A DNA stretch of 64,000 nucleotides from NCBI GenBank assembly GCA_029204225.1, contig CM055102.1:518839-582838 (forward strand), in the 5' to 3' direction. The position numbers and the translations under genes were made by a program. This DNA comes from Diphasiastrum complanatum. Its lineage: Eukaryota > Streptophyta > Lycopodiopsida > Lycopodiales > Lycopodiaceae. The notes under the pieces are model-generated. The model searched no databases, was not told the DNA's origin, and saw only the letters and a program-made list of their open reading frames with translations. Below are positions 46,283-58,939 of the stretch, piece after piece (position 1 is the stretch's first letter; each line of letters begins with the position of its first letter).

Positions 46283-49200
46283 GGCATCGATAAGCAACAT
46301 TCAATCGAAGATATGCACCATTCTTTAGGCAGATGGGTCAAACTACTTGGCCTGGAAGGTGAAGACTTTCTTCATCCTAAGACTCTACTGGCCAAGGATC
46401 CTCATATGACTCTTGATAAAACAATAGCCGAGATCAAAGAAGAGGTGGAAGCAAGAGCGCACTACGATGATAGACATGAGTCTGATCAATCTCTATATAG
46501 CAACAAGAATCAATGCAAGAAGAAGCTTCAGCCTAAGAGGGAGTCATCTTGAAGATCAGATCATAGTCAATAGAAGGAAGGCGACAAAGAAGGAAGATCG
46601 AAGGCACCTACCAAGCGAAAACCATAAGGTGGTGACAAGAAATTCTACATTAGATGCAGATGTGATGGAATATCGTTGATGAATGTTGGTTAAATCTAAA
46701 CATTCAATGTGTACACTACTGTCATAAGCAAGGCCATGCAGCCATGGATTGCTATGAGAATCCAAGAAACAAGGTAGGAAGGACCCCTCGTCATATGTAG
46801 AGGAGCTAGAGTCCTCTAACAATCCATCTGCTTACCTAGGCACTAATGTATGCACTATATCTCAAGCTGATATGCAAGAAGTGATTCTTGACCTTTGGGC
46901 TACGTCACACTTTCTGACCACAAAGCACATGATTGTTGATTACCGACAGACGGATTCCTCTAGATACATTATTTTGGGAGATGGATCGAAGCACCAAGTA
47001 AGTGGAACGGGCCGGGTATGGATGTATGCCAATGGCAAAGATAGGAAGCTCGACGACATGCTATACATCCCAAACACTTCAAAAGGATCTTTTATATGTC
47101 ACGAAGTTGGAGATGTAGGCATGAGCGTTACCTTTGCAGATGACTCATGTGAAGTGACTGAAGCAAACACCACTCACATTATCATGCAAGACAAGCGTAG
47201 GAGGCAACTTGTATCATTTGAAGATACACGTTCCAACCGAACAGGCACACCATATCCACGAGGCCACGGACACTCTATGGCATAGAAGGCTATGTCATAC
47301 TAATACGATGGCTTTATACAAGGCTAGTCACATCAGAGTATTCATCGGCGTAAGCATCAAAGATGCAAACAGTCTGAAATCATGTGATGCATGTAACAAA
47401 GGGAATATGGCACAAACACCCTTCACAAGAGACTCGTTCAAGACAACAAAACTCTTGGAGATGATACATTCTGACATTTGTGGACCTTTTGACATGGTCT
47501 CATTGGGAGGCTAGAAATACTACATCACATTCATTGACAACTTTAGCAAGTTTTTTGTTGTATACTTCATACACAACAAATCAGAGGCACTTGATAAGTT
47601 TACAAAATTTGTAAACTGGGCCGAGAAATGGACCAAGAAGAAGGTGAAGTAGCTACGAACTGACAAAGGTGGAGAATATGTATCCAAACGTTTTGCCGAG
47701 TTCTGTAGCAATCGCGGAATCTTACACTTGAAGGCCACAACTTACACACCAAAACACAACAGTGTTGCCAAAAGAAGGAACCGCACACTCATGGAAGCCA
47801 CAAGGTCCATGATGGCTTACTCAAAAGTGTCAAAATGGTTATGGGCTGAAGCAATAGCTACATGCAACTACATTCAAATCTAGCATTCCTAATACCACCC
47901 CACACGAAGTCTGGTGGAACAACAAGTCGATTCTAGCTCACGTTCGCATATTTGGATGTGTAGCATATGCACACATACTAGACCAAAAGCAAAAGAAACT
48001 GGATGAAAAAGTCGAATAAGGCTTTCTTGTTGGGTATGATGCAACATACTATAGGATCTATATGTCAGAGACCAAGCAAATCAAGACTGTAAGAGATGTC
48101 AAATTTGATGAAGCTAGAACGATGGCTGACGAAGATTCTATTGGCTACGAGATTCTGAGCAAGACATATTATGACTTGCCCACATCGATAGAGGGAGCAA
48201 ACAATGAACACTTGGATCAAGATGTTCACTTACCACCTGAGTTGAGTGACAACTCAGACGATGAACCAGCCTGTAGCTAGAACACCAGGGACCCACAATG
48301 GTTCCGCACCTAGCCACAAAGACAAAGGCAAAGCAATAGCAGAACCTGAGCAATCTCTATGAAAATCCATGAGAGAGCGCAAACCACCTGTCATATATGC
48401 ACCTGGCAGTTCATCCTCTACAATGGAAGAATTTTGTGGATTCGGAGGTGAACCACAAACCTATGAAGAAGCCATTGATAGTCCAGAGAAGGCCAAATGG
48501 ATACAAGCCATGGAAGAAGAAATATGCTTCATGGGGACTCTTGAACTAGTTCCAGATGGCAGAAACATTATGAAGTGCAAATGGATCTACAAGTATAAGT
48601 ATGGAGCTATTGGTAAGGTTTCACGAGCATACCTCCATATGTTTGTTGATCGCATACACAGCAACATACAGCGCTTGAAGATCCACATTGTGGACGAAAA
48701 GACTGCATTCCTACATGGAGAACTCAAGGAGGAACTCTACATGGATCAGCCATGGCTTTTTGTGTAAATCATTTGCTGAGTACGCATGCCGGATGCACAA
48801 AAGCATCTACGAATTGAAACAGTCCGCCAGATAATGGTATAAGAAGAAGGATCATGCTCTAAGATCCTTAGGCTTCCCAGGTTTGATAGTTGATTACAAT
48901 GTCTATGTAAAGGTCGTGCATGGAGAGATCATCATAATCGATGTCTACGTAGATGACATACTCATCCTATCAAGGGGTGATGACTTGATTGCACAAGTGA
49001 AGCAGGATATCTCCAAACACTTTGAGATATCAGACGTGGGTGAAGCATGATGCTATCTAGGATTAGAAATCGATCGAGACCTTGAGAACGACAAATTGTA
49101 TTTGCACCAGTCGAGGTATACTCGAAGGATCATTGATGACTTTCAGATGACTGAATGCAAAGGAGTCAACACTCTGATGGTTCCAGGCACAGTGCTGACC

Positions 49201-49890
49201 AATGCAGACTATTTGAAGAATGACGAAGAAAGCAAAGCTATGCTCAACAAGCCTTACAGAAGGTTGAGAGGTTCATTGATGTATTTGGCAGACAACACAA
49301 GACTGGACATTGCATATGCAATGTTCAGATTAAGTTAGTTCAATATCAATTTAGAACCTATACACTGGAAGATCACCAAAAGAGTCTTAAATACCAGCAA
49401 CAAACAAAGGATTACGGTCTGTGCTATTCACGTGGAACAAGATTTCAAGTCAAGTCCTATAGTGACGCCAGCTGGGGCCATCATTGAAGGATGATTGTAA
49501 GAGTGTTTCAAGAGGATACACCATAGCAGCAGATGCCACCGTTCTATGGGTGAGTAAGAAGCAACTCTCACTGGACAATCATCTTGTGAAGCAGAATACA
49601 TCATTGCCGCAAAGATGGCCAACGAATTGCCATGGATCAAACAGTTCCTAGACGGACTGAGAGAGAGTACTCATGAGTCGTTGATCCTCTACGTGGACAA
49701 CACCTCTACCATACACCTGACAAAGGACCATGTATTTCATTCAAGAACGAAACACATTTCGATCAAATACCACTTGATCAGAGACATGGTTGAGAAAGAC
49801 AAGCTGAGAACTATGTTCATTTAGAGGGTTGCTGATATATTCACTAAACCCTTAGACAAGGGATTGTTTGAAAGGCAAAGATCTAGCTTA
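46283..49890 (+). pseudogene. COP3 copia polyprotein, decayed
   Basis: Degraded gag (46313-46680, Lys-rich) with a zinc-knuckle remnant near 46710-46760 (NVYTTVISKAMQP-type wording), then a protease in which the catalytic Asp-Ser-Gly is altered (VILDLWATSHF, about 46876). Next come LWHRRLCHTN and CDACNKGN, integrase with HSDICGPF, FIDNFSKF, RTDKGGEY and NSVAKRRNRT, then RT (KAKWIQAMEEE, KCKWIYKYKY, AFLHGELKEELYM, VDVYVDDILIL) and RNase H (TLYVDNTSTIH-like, FHSRTKHISIKYH, ending VADIFTKPLDKG). At least ten stops and several frameshifts are present. The product would be inactive. Confidence 0.9.
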
Positions 49891-49924
49891 GGAATCACAA
49901 GACTACCACGCTTTGAGAGGGAGC

Positions 49925-51064
49925 TGAAGAAACTTGGAGTTTCTACCTACAAAGCACTTCTAGATGGTGACCCAATATCTATAGAGATACACACAAACCT
50001 ACAACCGCAATCGCAACCACAGCAGGCAATCGCATTGCCAGAAGGCAACACACCGCAAAGGCCTCCCCCCAACATACCGCCAAGTCTCTGCAAGAGTCCG
50101 GCATGTGATCGCCATGCGAAAAGGACTCACCATCAAGGCTTCGTCGGAGGACCGCAAGCCAATGTATGCGGTTTGCAGGTGGCTTCAACACTCGAAGAAG
50201 GACGACCGCCCAACCACCACATACTTGCCAGTTGTGATCACTACAACTACGGTAACCAACGATGAAGGCTTTGTGTATAGTATGCGGCTGAGCTTACAAC
50301 CAGAAAGGATGCTAGGGAGCCGCAATGGCCTTGTCTACGATCATGAGGCGGCTGCGATTGTGGTGCACCTTCATGACCCAAATATAGGCATCACCAACAA
50401 AGTACCAGATGGAGAATGAGTTGCACGGATGACAATGACGGACAACCAAAAGCCCTTAAAAGTGGCTTGATGAGTTCACGGTAATCACTGTTGATGAAGC
50501 TTAAACCATTTTCTATGTTCCTATATATAGAGGATGAACGACAGAAAAAAGGTTGCATAGTTGAGACTAAAAATGTAAGAGTCCGCTAGTAAGCGAGACT
50601 AGATGTTCATAAGTTGAGTTGATGAGTCCGTTAAGGACATAGAATGATAGATACAGGTGTACGCTAGTAAGCAGCACTTAGTGTTCATAAGAGACAAAGA
50701 TTCTCTTGTAGTAACATGATGTGTGGTATGTCAGACATCGCTCAAAGGATCACTGCAATAATATAGATGCTTTCGCACCTCTTGCCTAAGTGTATAAACT
50801 TGAATGCTTAATGCTTGCTCATTGTCATTATATGTTCAGCTATTATTTTCTATTCCACACAAGGGCTCATTTTTTATTGAATGCTTGTAAATCAGCATTA
50901 GATAGGCAGTGTCCATCTATATCTTGGAAGAGGATAGATCTAAGTTCGTAGCAGTAGCTACAGATAAGAGTTCGACTCTATCTAAACATATCAAAAATCC
51001 GAGAGAGCATCGCATCATTAGGTTCCATCAGTGACGTCAAAGCGTATCCGATTGTTTCCCATCA
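49925..51064 (+). mobile_element. COP3 right LTR
   Basis: 1140 bases, same termini as the left LTR. Differences in the first 200 bases include an extra ~10 bases in the CAACCGCAATCG segment. Confidence 0.9.
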
Positions 51065-51069
51065 ATAAC

Positions 51070-51541
51070 AATAAGGTACTGTCCTTCACACATGTGGATC
51101 CAATATAGTACTTAAAATAGCATTCTACACACAAAATTTCAAGATATCAACAAGACATTGCACCAATGAGTATACAAATCCAAAGAGATCACTTTCATAA
51201 GCATGAATGAGAGGAGAGAGAGAAAGATCTACTCTTTCCATGTTTGTACACTATTTATAACAGTTCCTTGATCTATTTGGATGTGCTTGTCCAAGTTTAT
51301 CAACAAATAGAAAGTTCTAGATCTATTCCAATCCCTAGATCTAAATGGACTAAATTCAATGTACCCATCATTCAAATTTGAATTGTTCCAAACTCGACCT
51401 ACTTACATTTCCCATACTTTTCAAAAGTGGTAATCCTAAACAACTTTAGAAAGTTTATCTCTAAGTCTAAAATGCATATTGGCTAAAATTGCCAAATGAA
51501 CAAAACATTGACAAATGTTAACTAGTTGACAATTTCTCACA
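51070..51541 (-). mobile_element. LTR remnant, minus strand
   Basis: On the minus strand it begins TGTGAGAAATTGTCAAC, like the solo LTR at 52895-53549 (TGTGAAAATTGTCAAC), and contains a TATAAATAG box (complement near 51252). COP3 interrupts it on its other side. Its far end may lie near 44903, but the flanking bases do not form a clear TSD. Confidence 0.45.
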
Positions 51542-51620
51542 TTCCCTCTTCATCTAGTTTTAGCATAGACTTTACCATACTACTTTGATCCAAGTTTAGG
51601 ATGATCTCCATCCTAAGTAT

Positions 51621-52290
51621 CACTACCACAAAAAATGATAATAGTGATGAAAGTTTGTGATGTTTATTTAGTAAATTCTAAACGTTGCTCTGCGATTTCT
51701 ATAGCAACAAATATATCATTTTTTAAATGTCGCTACTAAACGTCTCTTTGCGATATATTAATCATCATCGTGTGACTTAAATTATCTGATGCTTTGTGAT
51801 ACTTAATTTATCGACGCTTCAGCGATGTTTATATGACGTCCACCAACATTTGCTATTGAACGTCGTCGCGTGACGTTTGATCCGTAAACCAATTTCTAGG
51901 TAAACGACGTTGCAACGACAGTTAAGTAACCGTCGCAGCGCAACATTACACATTAGTGACGTCGAAGCGATAGCTAAGTGACACCTAAATGTCACCTTCT
52001 GTTAATTGTTGTTGGTGGGCGACGCTGTAATTAATTTGCAGACTGTAAAACCCAAGGAATGGCTTTTTTCTAGCGATGGATGTGGACTGTCACCATGCAA
52101 TGAACAACTTGAGTGACGGTACAACGACGATTAAACGTCTTCATGGGATGACGACGTTGTAGTTAATTTGTAGACTATAAAACCCGAGGGATGGTTTTTT
52201 CACAACGACACGTTTGCGACAGGTAGTAAATGTCGCAAGGCGAAGTCGTACAAGTCAAACGCTATTAAACATTGCTAAGGCGATACATAA
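51621..52290 (+). mobile_element. CACTA (En/Spm-type) transposon 5' end
   Basis: CACTACCACAAAAAATGA starts with the CACTA terminus, preceded by TAT (possible 3-bp TSD). Over the next 600 bases short subterminal motifs recur in both orientations (AACGTCGC, GCGACGTT, GTCGCAG), typical of transposase-binding arrays. A doubled segment reads GACTGTAAAACCCAAGG / GACTATAAAACCCGAGG. No transposase ORF and no matching 3' terminus were found, so it is truncated or non-autonomous. Confidence 0.65.
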
Positions 52291-52890
52291 TGCAAAAATT
52301 GAACATGTTGAGTCCTTATGTTGAGATTCTAGTGTTTGGTTGCTCTCATTCTTGTGATATCACTGATGATGTCTTGGGTGAGCTTCTTGTGCACATTGGT
52401 GTGAAATTTTAGACTGTCTTTTAGATTGCGATTGTCTGTAAGTGCTCTTAATTAATATATACCATATATAATTGTTGCAGTGCAAAGCATACTGTTTTTC
52501 TTTTTGTCACTTTAGCTCGAATGTCTTCAGCTCAAATTGCAGATGGTTGTAGATCGTTGTTGAAATTAATGTCACTATGAAGATGCATTGGCATGCAAGA
52601 GAAGGAAGCTATATGTTTGATGAGTAATTACAATGAAATTAATTTAATTACAAAGTTTTTAATAGAATAAAGAAGAAGAAAAGTGTGAAATATTGTATGA
52701 TCAAATGTTGAGATATTAATACAATTGATCTCTACTAGTAACAATTGAATATATTTTTTAATACAATTCAATCTGCAGACAAATCCTCAATTACATCGTC
52801 ATTGATATCTTGCCATTCATCTGAGTCAAGTTCTAAACTTAGTTCAAGCCTACGTATACATCCTGGAATGGTATGGTATATTGTGGTATG
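52291..52890. other. No firm gene
   Basis: AT-rich, perhaps internal CACTA DNA. The minus strand at about 52785-52835 reads an acidic peptide (DSDEWQDINDDVIEDL) of about 17 residues, too short to interpret. Confidence 0.4.
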
Positions 52891-52894
52891 TTAT

Positions 52895-53549
52895 TGTGAA
52901 AAATACAGATCCTAAGTGGATCTAAACTCCAAGATCATTGGCTTGAATGCTTGCACTCCAAACTACATAAGCTAGGAATTGGCAACACATTCTATGCTAC
53001 CTAGAATGCAAAGAACTTGATCAAAAAGCATTTATCACAAATGGAAACTTCCATAAACATCAAGTGCGGCCCAAAATAGCATTATACAGTCCATAATACA
53101 TCAGCCTATCACTTTTGGAAAGCACCTAAGATCATACACAATAGCTTGAAGACAATACACACAACAATGCTCTCAATGGAGGAAGAAACAATGACAATGA
53201 TCTATTGATCTCAATGAAGCATACAAAAGGTTTCTCCAACCTGTTCTCCACGACTTCCCTACTATTTATGGATGAGGAAGATGACTCTCTCTCCTCTCTC
53301 TAGAAGGTACTTGACCCTAGATATTCCCTATATAGGAAAAATAGCTAAAAATGGCTTATATGACCAAAATACATCAAAATGGTCTCATTTTGAAGGGTAT
53401 GAAGTTTGACACTTCATCATACTGAAAAAATACAGTAAATAAAAACATTGTGGCCTGGTTCACACGTGTGAAACTCCAGAACCAAAACTATTTACAATTT
53501 TAGCCAATTTAGGCCTCAAACTAGCTAGGAAATGTTGACAATTTTCACA
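52895..53549 (-). mobile_element. Solo LTR, minus strand
   Basis: 655 bases with termini TGTGAAAATTGTCAAC...GTATTTTTCACA on the minus strand, flanked by TTAT on both sides (52891-52894 and 53550-53553; a fifth base differs). It splits a GGTATG-rich simple sequence that resumes on both sides. A CACACGTGTG palindrome lies at 53461-53470 and a CATAAATAG box near 53270 (complement). Confidence 0.75.
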
Positions 53550-53553
53550 TTAT

Positions 53554-53771
53554 GGTATGTTTTGATATGCTATGTTTATAAAATTTCTAGAATGTGTATG
53601 GTAGGTTTGGGAGGGTATGTTTAGGTATATTATGGAATGGTAGGTTTAAGGTATGGTATGGAATGGTATATTTATACATATGGTGGATACACTACATCGT
53701 TTGAATTTGTAGATATGTATGCCTACATAGGTTGTGTAACTTATTCTACTTTATTTGAATGTTCTATTTCA
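53554..53771 (+). repeat. GGTATGG-rich simple sequence
   Basis: Degenerate copies of GGTATG/GGAATGGTA, also just left of the solo LTR (52866-52890). Confidence 0.6.
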
Positions 53772-53776
53772 TTCCA

Positions 53777-54778
53777 TGTGATTCTAGAGAAATAAAGGTT
53801 GTATGTATGGAATTTTTTTGGGTTGAATGAGGATGGTATTGTCAAGACAAATATAGAACAACTGATCAGATAGATCTTGATTCTACTAACAAAGCGCGTA
53901 GTTTACTTGACAAAGGATGAGAAAGAAATGAACGCGAACTCGAAACATTTCTATTCGTGATCATCTTGAAAGATTTGTGAAACAGAGTCTTGTAGAAGCT
54001 TGTGGCTTTCTTGTTGAAGCTCAAAAGATTCGCAAACAGAATCTTGTCGCGAAATATTATGTTTCTTGTTCAAGTCTCAGATGTCGCGAAATTGTCGCGA
54101 ACAATTCACGAAACCTTCTGGACTGTTCTTCAAGCTCACCTGTCACGAAACTATCTCGAACAGTTCGTGAAATATTCTAGATTTCTTCTTCAAGCTCAAG
54201 AATTGTCATCTGTCACGAGCAATTCGCAAAAGACGAAAATGTCGTGAAGAGACAAGTGTCGCGAACAATTTGCGAAACACAAAGCTGAGACGAAGAGATG
54301 AACTGTCGCGAATTATTCGCGAACAAATTTTATTCGAGCCTGAAAACAGAGCATCTCTTTGAATATCAACCATCGTAAACGGTTAGATATCTAATGTTAC
54401 AACATTGAAAGGCCAAAAGACCTGTAAATAAAAGGCCAATAGACCTGTCCTGTAGCAATATAAATACATGTGCACTACTCGTTGTAATTCACTCACTCAA
54501 TCAGAGACACAACAACGAGATAAGACAACAAGAGATGTATATTGATGAATCAGAGTTATAAAAATTTGTTTTTGATCAATAGTTTCTTATTGTCTAAATT
54601 ATCTTAAGTTGTCTCTTATTTTCGCACATAATTTTCGCACGCATATTCAATCAGAACTAATATTGTTCTATTAGTACATAGATCAGATACAATCGCGATT
54701 GAAGACACTGATATTAGTTGGATTTATTCAAACTTGCATCGTGTTCTTTGTGGAAGAATAATTATTATTTTTCCTACA
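53777..54778 (+). mobile_element. Solo LTR with TCGCGAA palindromes
   Basis: 1002 bases, TGTGATTCTAGAG...TTTTTCCTACA, flanked by TTCCA (53772-53776 and 54779-54783). A TATAAATA box lies at 54459-54466. The U3 part holds a row of GTCGCGAA and TTCGCGAAAC motifs. Short frames inside are not genes. Confidence 0.85.
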
Positions 54779-54783
54779 TTCCA

Positions 54784-55427
54784 GTCAGCTTACAGCTGAC
54801 ATGGTCTGCTTCTTCTAGAATTCTATGGTTTGCAATATAGTGGTAATGCAATGGTGATGTACCCCGCTTGTCAATTGGCACATCAACGACTTGTTGATAT
54901 CGATCCTGCTGATAATAGATGCTCAACTTCAATCTGGATCTATCATAATTCGAATACCTACATTCTACAGTTTGTTTCAATTCTTTCTTTGATGCTTACA
55001 GATTGTAGATTATTACTAATCTAAGCAGTACAGGGAATGAGATTGAAACCTATCCTACTGAAATCAACATAATCAACAACACAACAACTACACAGAAACA
55101 ATGTGAATCCTACAAAGTGCTTGCTACAACTGTCACTCAACACTTGTAATAAGAATTCCTCAGGGAGTCAATTGAAGGTCTTCAGATGCCATAAAGCACT
55201 CCTAATAATTTTCCTTTGTTATTTAAGATGCGTTTCTGGAGCATATTGCACTCCTAATACTTTTCCTTTGGTATTTAAGGTGTGTGTGTGTGTCAAGTTA
55301 ATGGGACTATGATAACTTAGGGTAATATAAGGAGATAAAAATATAGGAATACGTTATGTTAGGTGATGCATTCCTAGCAAGCGAGGCCCCATTTCCCTAA
55401 CCTCGGGATCGAGAGGCCGAGGCCTCG
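54784..55427. other. No recognisable gene
   Basis: AT-rich DNA, becoming GC-rich from 55380 (GAGGCCGAGGCCTCGG near 55410). The segment CACTCCTAATANTTTTCCTTT is doubled around 55197 and 55250. Confidence 0.5.
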
Positions 55428-55710
55428 GTGGAACGGCCTCAAATGAATGCATACCTATTTATTTATGTGTTTTTTAGGTTCGCATCCTTTCTCTCTTTTT
55501 TCTTTCATTTTTTTTTGTGTGTGTCTCTCTCTCTCTCCCCTCTGCTTTTGCTTTTGCTTGCGAATCTCGATCCAAGGGTAGCAGACGAGAAAGCTGGCGA
55601 GGGCAATAAGGTGCGCGCTGGCTCTCTTCCCTTCTTACCCCTCTGTGGCATTGCCTCTACCCGGGACTGTGGCCTTTCCTAGGCGCTTCTTCTGCGGCTC
55701 CGCCACTGCG
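55380..55710 (+). promoter_or_regulatory. Probable promoter/5' leader of the exon at 55711
   Basis: GC-rich island, a TATTTATTTATG stretch at 55457, then a pyrimidine-rich (TCTCTCTC) leader typical of plant 5' UTRs, leading to ATG 55711. A frame of 84 codons (55428-55682) through the CT run is taken as leader, not protein. Confidence 0.4.
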
Positions 55711-55800
55711 ATGGCCTCATCTACCGAAGGAGCCCCGCAAACCGTGGCTTCAGATGGCAAAAGCAATGGAGTAGCCGTGGAAACACCCCCAACTCTACAG
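55711..55800 (+). CDS. Probable first coding exon, product unknown
   Basis: Thirty codons starting in good plant context (GCGATGGCC) and ending CTACAG before GTCTTT, a plausible splice donor. The product begins MASSTEGAPQTVASDGKSNG and ends with a Pro-Thr-Leu-Gln segment; this looks like a low-complexity N-terminus. Codon use and GC are higher than around it, and base composition falls sharply after the donor. No following exon was recognised up to 64000, so the intron is long or the gene is broken by the elements at 59 kb and beyond. Confidence 0.45.
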
Positions 55801-58800
55801 GTCTTTATTATTTCATGAGTTTGGTTATCGCATTTATTACTTGAATCTTCTGTTATAGCTGTATGACTTTGTTAACTTTTCGCTCAACCTTAAACCCTAT
55901 TTTGCTTCAAATTTCTCGAATCATCTCATAAGATTCATGACCTTGGTTATAGCGATTTTACTTTTTTAGCTTTTTGCTCTCAACTGCAAACCTCTATTTA
56001 CTCTACAGTTATTTCACTATCGTATCTGTTTCCTCCACAGTTCTCTATTTACCATATCAAATTCCTGGCTTTGGTTGAAACCATATGACGTTCTTAGCCT
56101 TTACTCTTAACCGCAAGCCCATATTTGCCTTGCCCTACAGCTCATATCAGATCCATGACTTTGGTTTTAGCTTTATCACCTCTAAGTTTTTAGCTTTCAA
56201 CTGTAAGCTCCTGTTTAATCTACTTACCATATCAGATGCATGGCCCTGCATTATTCTTCTAGCTTGTCGCTGTCAGCTTTAAGCCCTCATGACAGGTCTT
56301 TATGTTTATTTACCGCATCGGATTCATGAATCTGTATTGTTCTTATATGTAATATTGCAATTTTCTCTCTACTCATTGGATGTGCGTGTTAGGAGTGTTC
56401 TTTGCATGCAACCTCGTATCAGGTTACCTGTTTGGCAATGAGGGTTTGGGATCCACATTCTATAGTTTTTGGACATGAACTTGTTCAATTCATTTTGAGT
56501 TCTAGGGAGAGAACTACTTCTTATTTTTTCTATAGTGCTTTGATGTTCAGCATGTTTGGATCATAAGATTCTTCTTTGTTGGGTGCCCATGAATATGCAT
56601 AATTTTTGTGTTTTTGAATCACCAAAGTTAAGGTGCTTATATATATTGATTTTGCTAGGTTCTGTCAATGTTGTTGCTTTTGTGCATTGTTGAGGATATT
56701 TTTTATAGCAACTTGTTTCCTATATTACGGCACTTCTATAGTATTTTACAAATATTCATATGGGGCACAAGAAATGAAAATTGAAATCTCCAAATTATTG
56801 TCTTCTTTTTTTGAAGATTGATGTAGCACACTCATAGATGTGCAACGTTCTGATTGCGTTCCCAAAAACTGTAGCGTTTCGGATCAATATGTTGTGTTTT
56901 TTTAAAATTTATTTTGGATCAAAATGTTATCATTGATCCATGGCGTTTGATTTTCTTATAGCCTAGATTATAAACTACCATCCAAAAACTAACTAGTCAT
57001 GACATTCAAAGAATTTAAACTTTAACAAATTGTGCTATAGTCAACCTTGGATACCTTGGATAAATGTTAGGCCTCAGGTGCAACAAAAAAGTAACTATTA
57101 TAGAAGTTTAACATTATAACAATTAAATAGGGTGATCACAAAAGAAATTAACATATTTCAAAGTATTTGGGGAATCAAATAAGGATGTGAACATTTATGG
57201 AGAGAATCAAGTAAGAACATGCACAAATAATTGTGAGGGGCATTAAACAAGATCCTTTGCTGATGGGTTGAATCCACTTCTTTTGTTGTGAATCCTCCCA
57301 ATTGATGACGGCTTAGTGATGGACCAAAATCCTCATAGCTAACAAAACAAGTTGTTGAAGCCCTAACCCTAACAGAGGACTAACAGAGGATGGATCCTTG
57401 GGATACATGCTCACCAAAAAACAAGATCAAATTGGTCACCATTCACTTCTTTTAAATTGGTTCACTAGACCTCCCATATAAGTGTAAGTGACACTTATCA
57501 AGGGTAGGTTCTTAATGAGGAAGTAAATTATTCTAACAAATAACAATTAACACTTTTTCTTTGTAAAATTCTTGGCAGTAAAAGAAAATCAACTAATGCG
57601 AAGGGTTAACAATTATAGAGGTAACATTTAACTAGGGTTGACTGTAGCAATGACGTAATGACGCATACTAAATAGGTCGTACAAAGCATACACATAGCAC
57701 TTAGCATACCAAATTTAAAACTTGAAACTTCAAGGTAACTACAAGTTACAAGATACAAAAACATTAAAATGATCCACATTCCACACATGCCTCATGAGAA
57801 TGATGAATATGTCATAAACCATCTGATATATATGAAAGAGTGGGCCAATGGCCAAGTACATGAGTATGATAGATGGACAATGGACTCATAGAGTCACGTG
57901 ACATGAAAATAACTTGCAAAATCCTATGACTCATAGGCATCGTGATTAGATGTGGTGTAGTAAACCAACCTGCTAAGTTTTTTCCACCTACATAGTTGGA
58001 TATGTTGCTATAGGTGATGAAATTCAAAAAAAACCTTAAAGTTGATGCAATGAATGATTTGAAGTGAATTATAGTATTCTAGATGCCAAGGTACTTAGTG
58101 TGTAGGCTATTGGAAATATAAAAATTATTTGTGAATTTGTAGTCAATGTTTTTCAATAAATAACTATGCAAAATGAACGGTTTTGGTGTTGGGTCTTGGA
58201 TGATCTTAGGTACAATGATGTGATTTTTTAGTCCACTATGAGCCATCACGAGATTATGTTACAAGGCCTCATGAGTTGTGCTACGACCCCCTATGAGTTT
58301 GGTTACAAGTGACTATGACTCAATAATGACGCAGTCACTAGATCACTAAAAACACGTCCTCATTCCCAGAATAAGTCTCTAGTCATAGGTATGGCTCCCT
58401 TCACAAGTTATTACAATTACTCCGAGCTTCTATGACTTCTCTACGAGTTGCCCCATCAAGGCTTATGAATTATGAAAACTCATAGGTTAAATACATGACT
58501 CTACTTTTAGTCCACTGTGATGTGAACCCCCAGTCATCTAAGTACAAGGGCCATAATGCTCCCTTGCCCTAAAAAGTGTTTACAATCTCGGCATCCTTTG
58601 GTATTCGTGGTGTTTCCATAGTGTCTCCTTCTCAACTCGGGACTCTTCGAATGACTTTACCTCTCCAACATCAATTACATTACACTGGTTGTGATTTTTG
58701 GGAACCACATTAGGGGTTTCCCGGGTTTGGGAGCAACTTGAGCAGTGAGGACCCATCCACAATGCATCATTTACCCTCTTCACTTTAGTGAAGAGAGCCT

Positions 58801-58939
58801 TTGAGAAATCATAGCACTTGTTCTGCCCGTGACATTGATGAATTTGAATTTGAACTCCTCATCTATGTCATTGAAGATCTCTATCCCATTCTCCCCACCT
58901 CTTTATCCAAGCGGTAATCCATGGTTTCCCTTTGCCTTG
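55801..58939. other. Intron-like or intergenic DNA
   Basis: T-rich up to about 56850 with repeated TTTAGCTTT and pyrimidine tracts, as in plant introns; then AT-rich DNA without motifs. Short frames show no family. Nothing firm is seen. Confidence 0.4.

Larger units (their letters stand above)
45078..51064 (+). mobile_element. COP3 copia, complete with TSD ATAAC
   Basis: 5987 bases bounded by ATAAC (45073-45077 and 51065-51069). Left LTR 45078-46214, right LTR 49925-51064, both starting TGAAGAAACTTGGAG and ending GTTTCCCATCA. A primer site follows the left LTR and the purine stretch GAGAGGGAGC precedes the right one. The two LTRs show many substitutions and small indels, so the insertion is old. 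Each has a TATATATA box (45673-45680; 50521-50529). Confidence 0.93.

Noticed and set aside
44903-51541. A solo LTR with COP3 nested inside it
   Set aside because: The proposed outer ends carry ATAAA and TTCCC, which do not match as a duplication, so only the right part is listed as a remnant.
55428-55682. 84-codon ORF with a hydrophobic start upstream of ATG 55711
   Set aside because: It runs through a TC-rich tract, has a weak context, and is better explained as a 5' leader.
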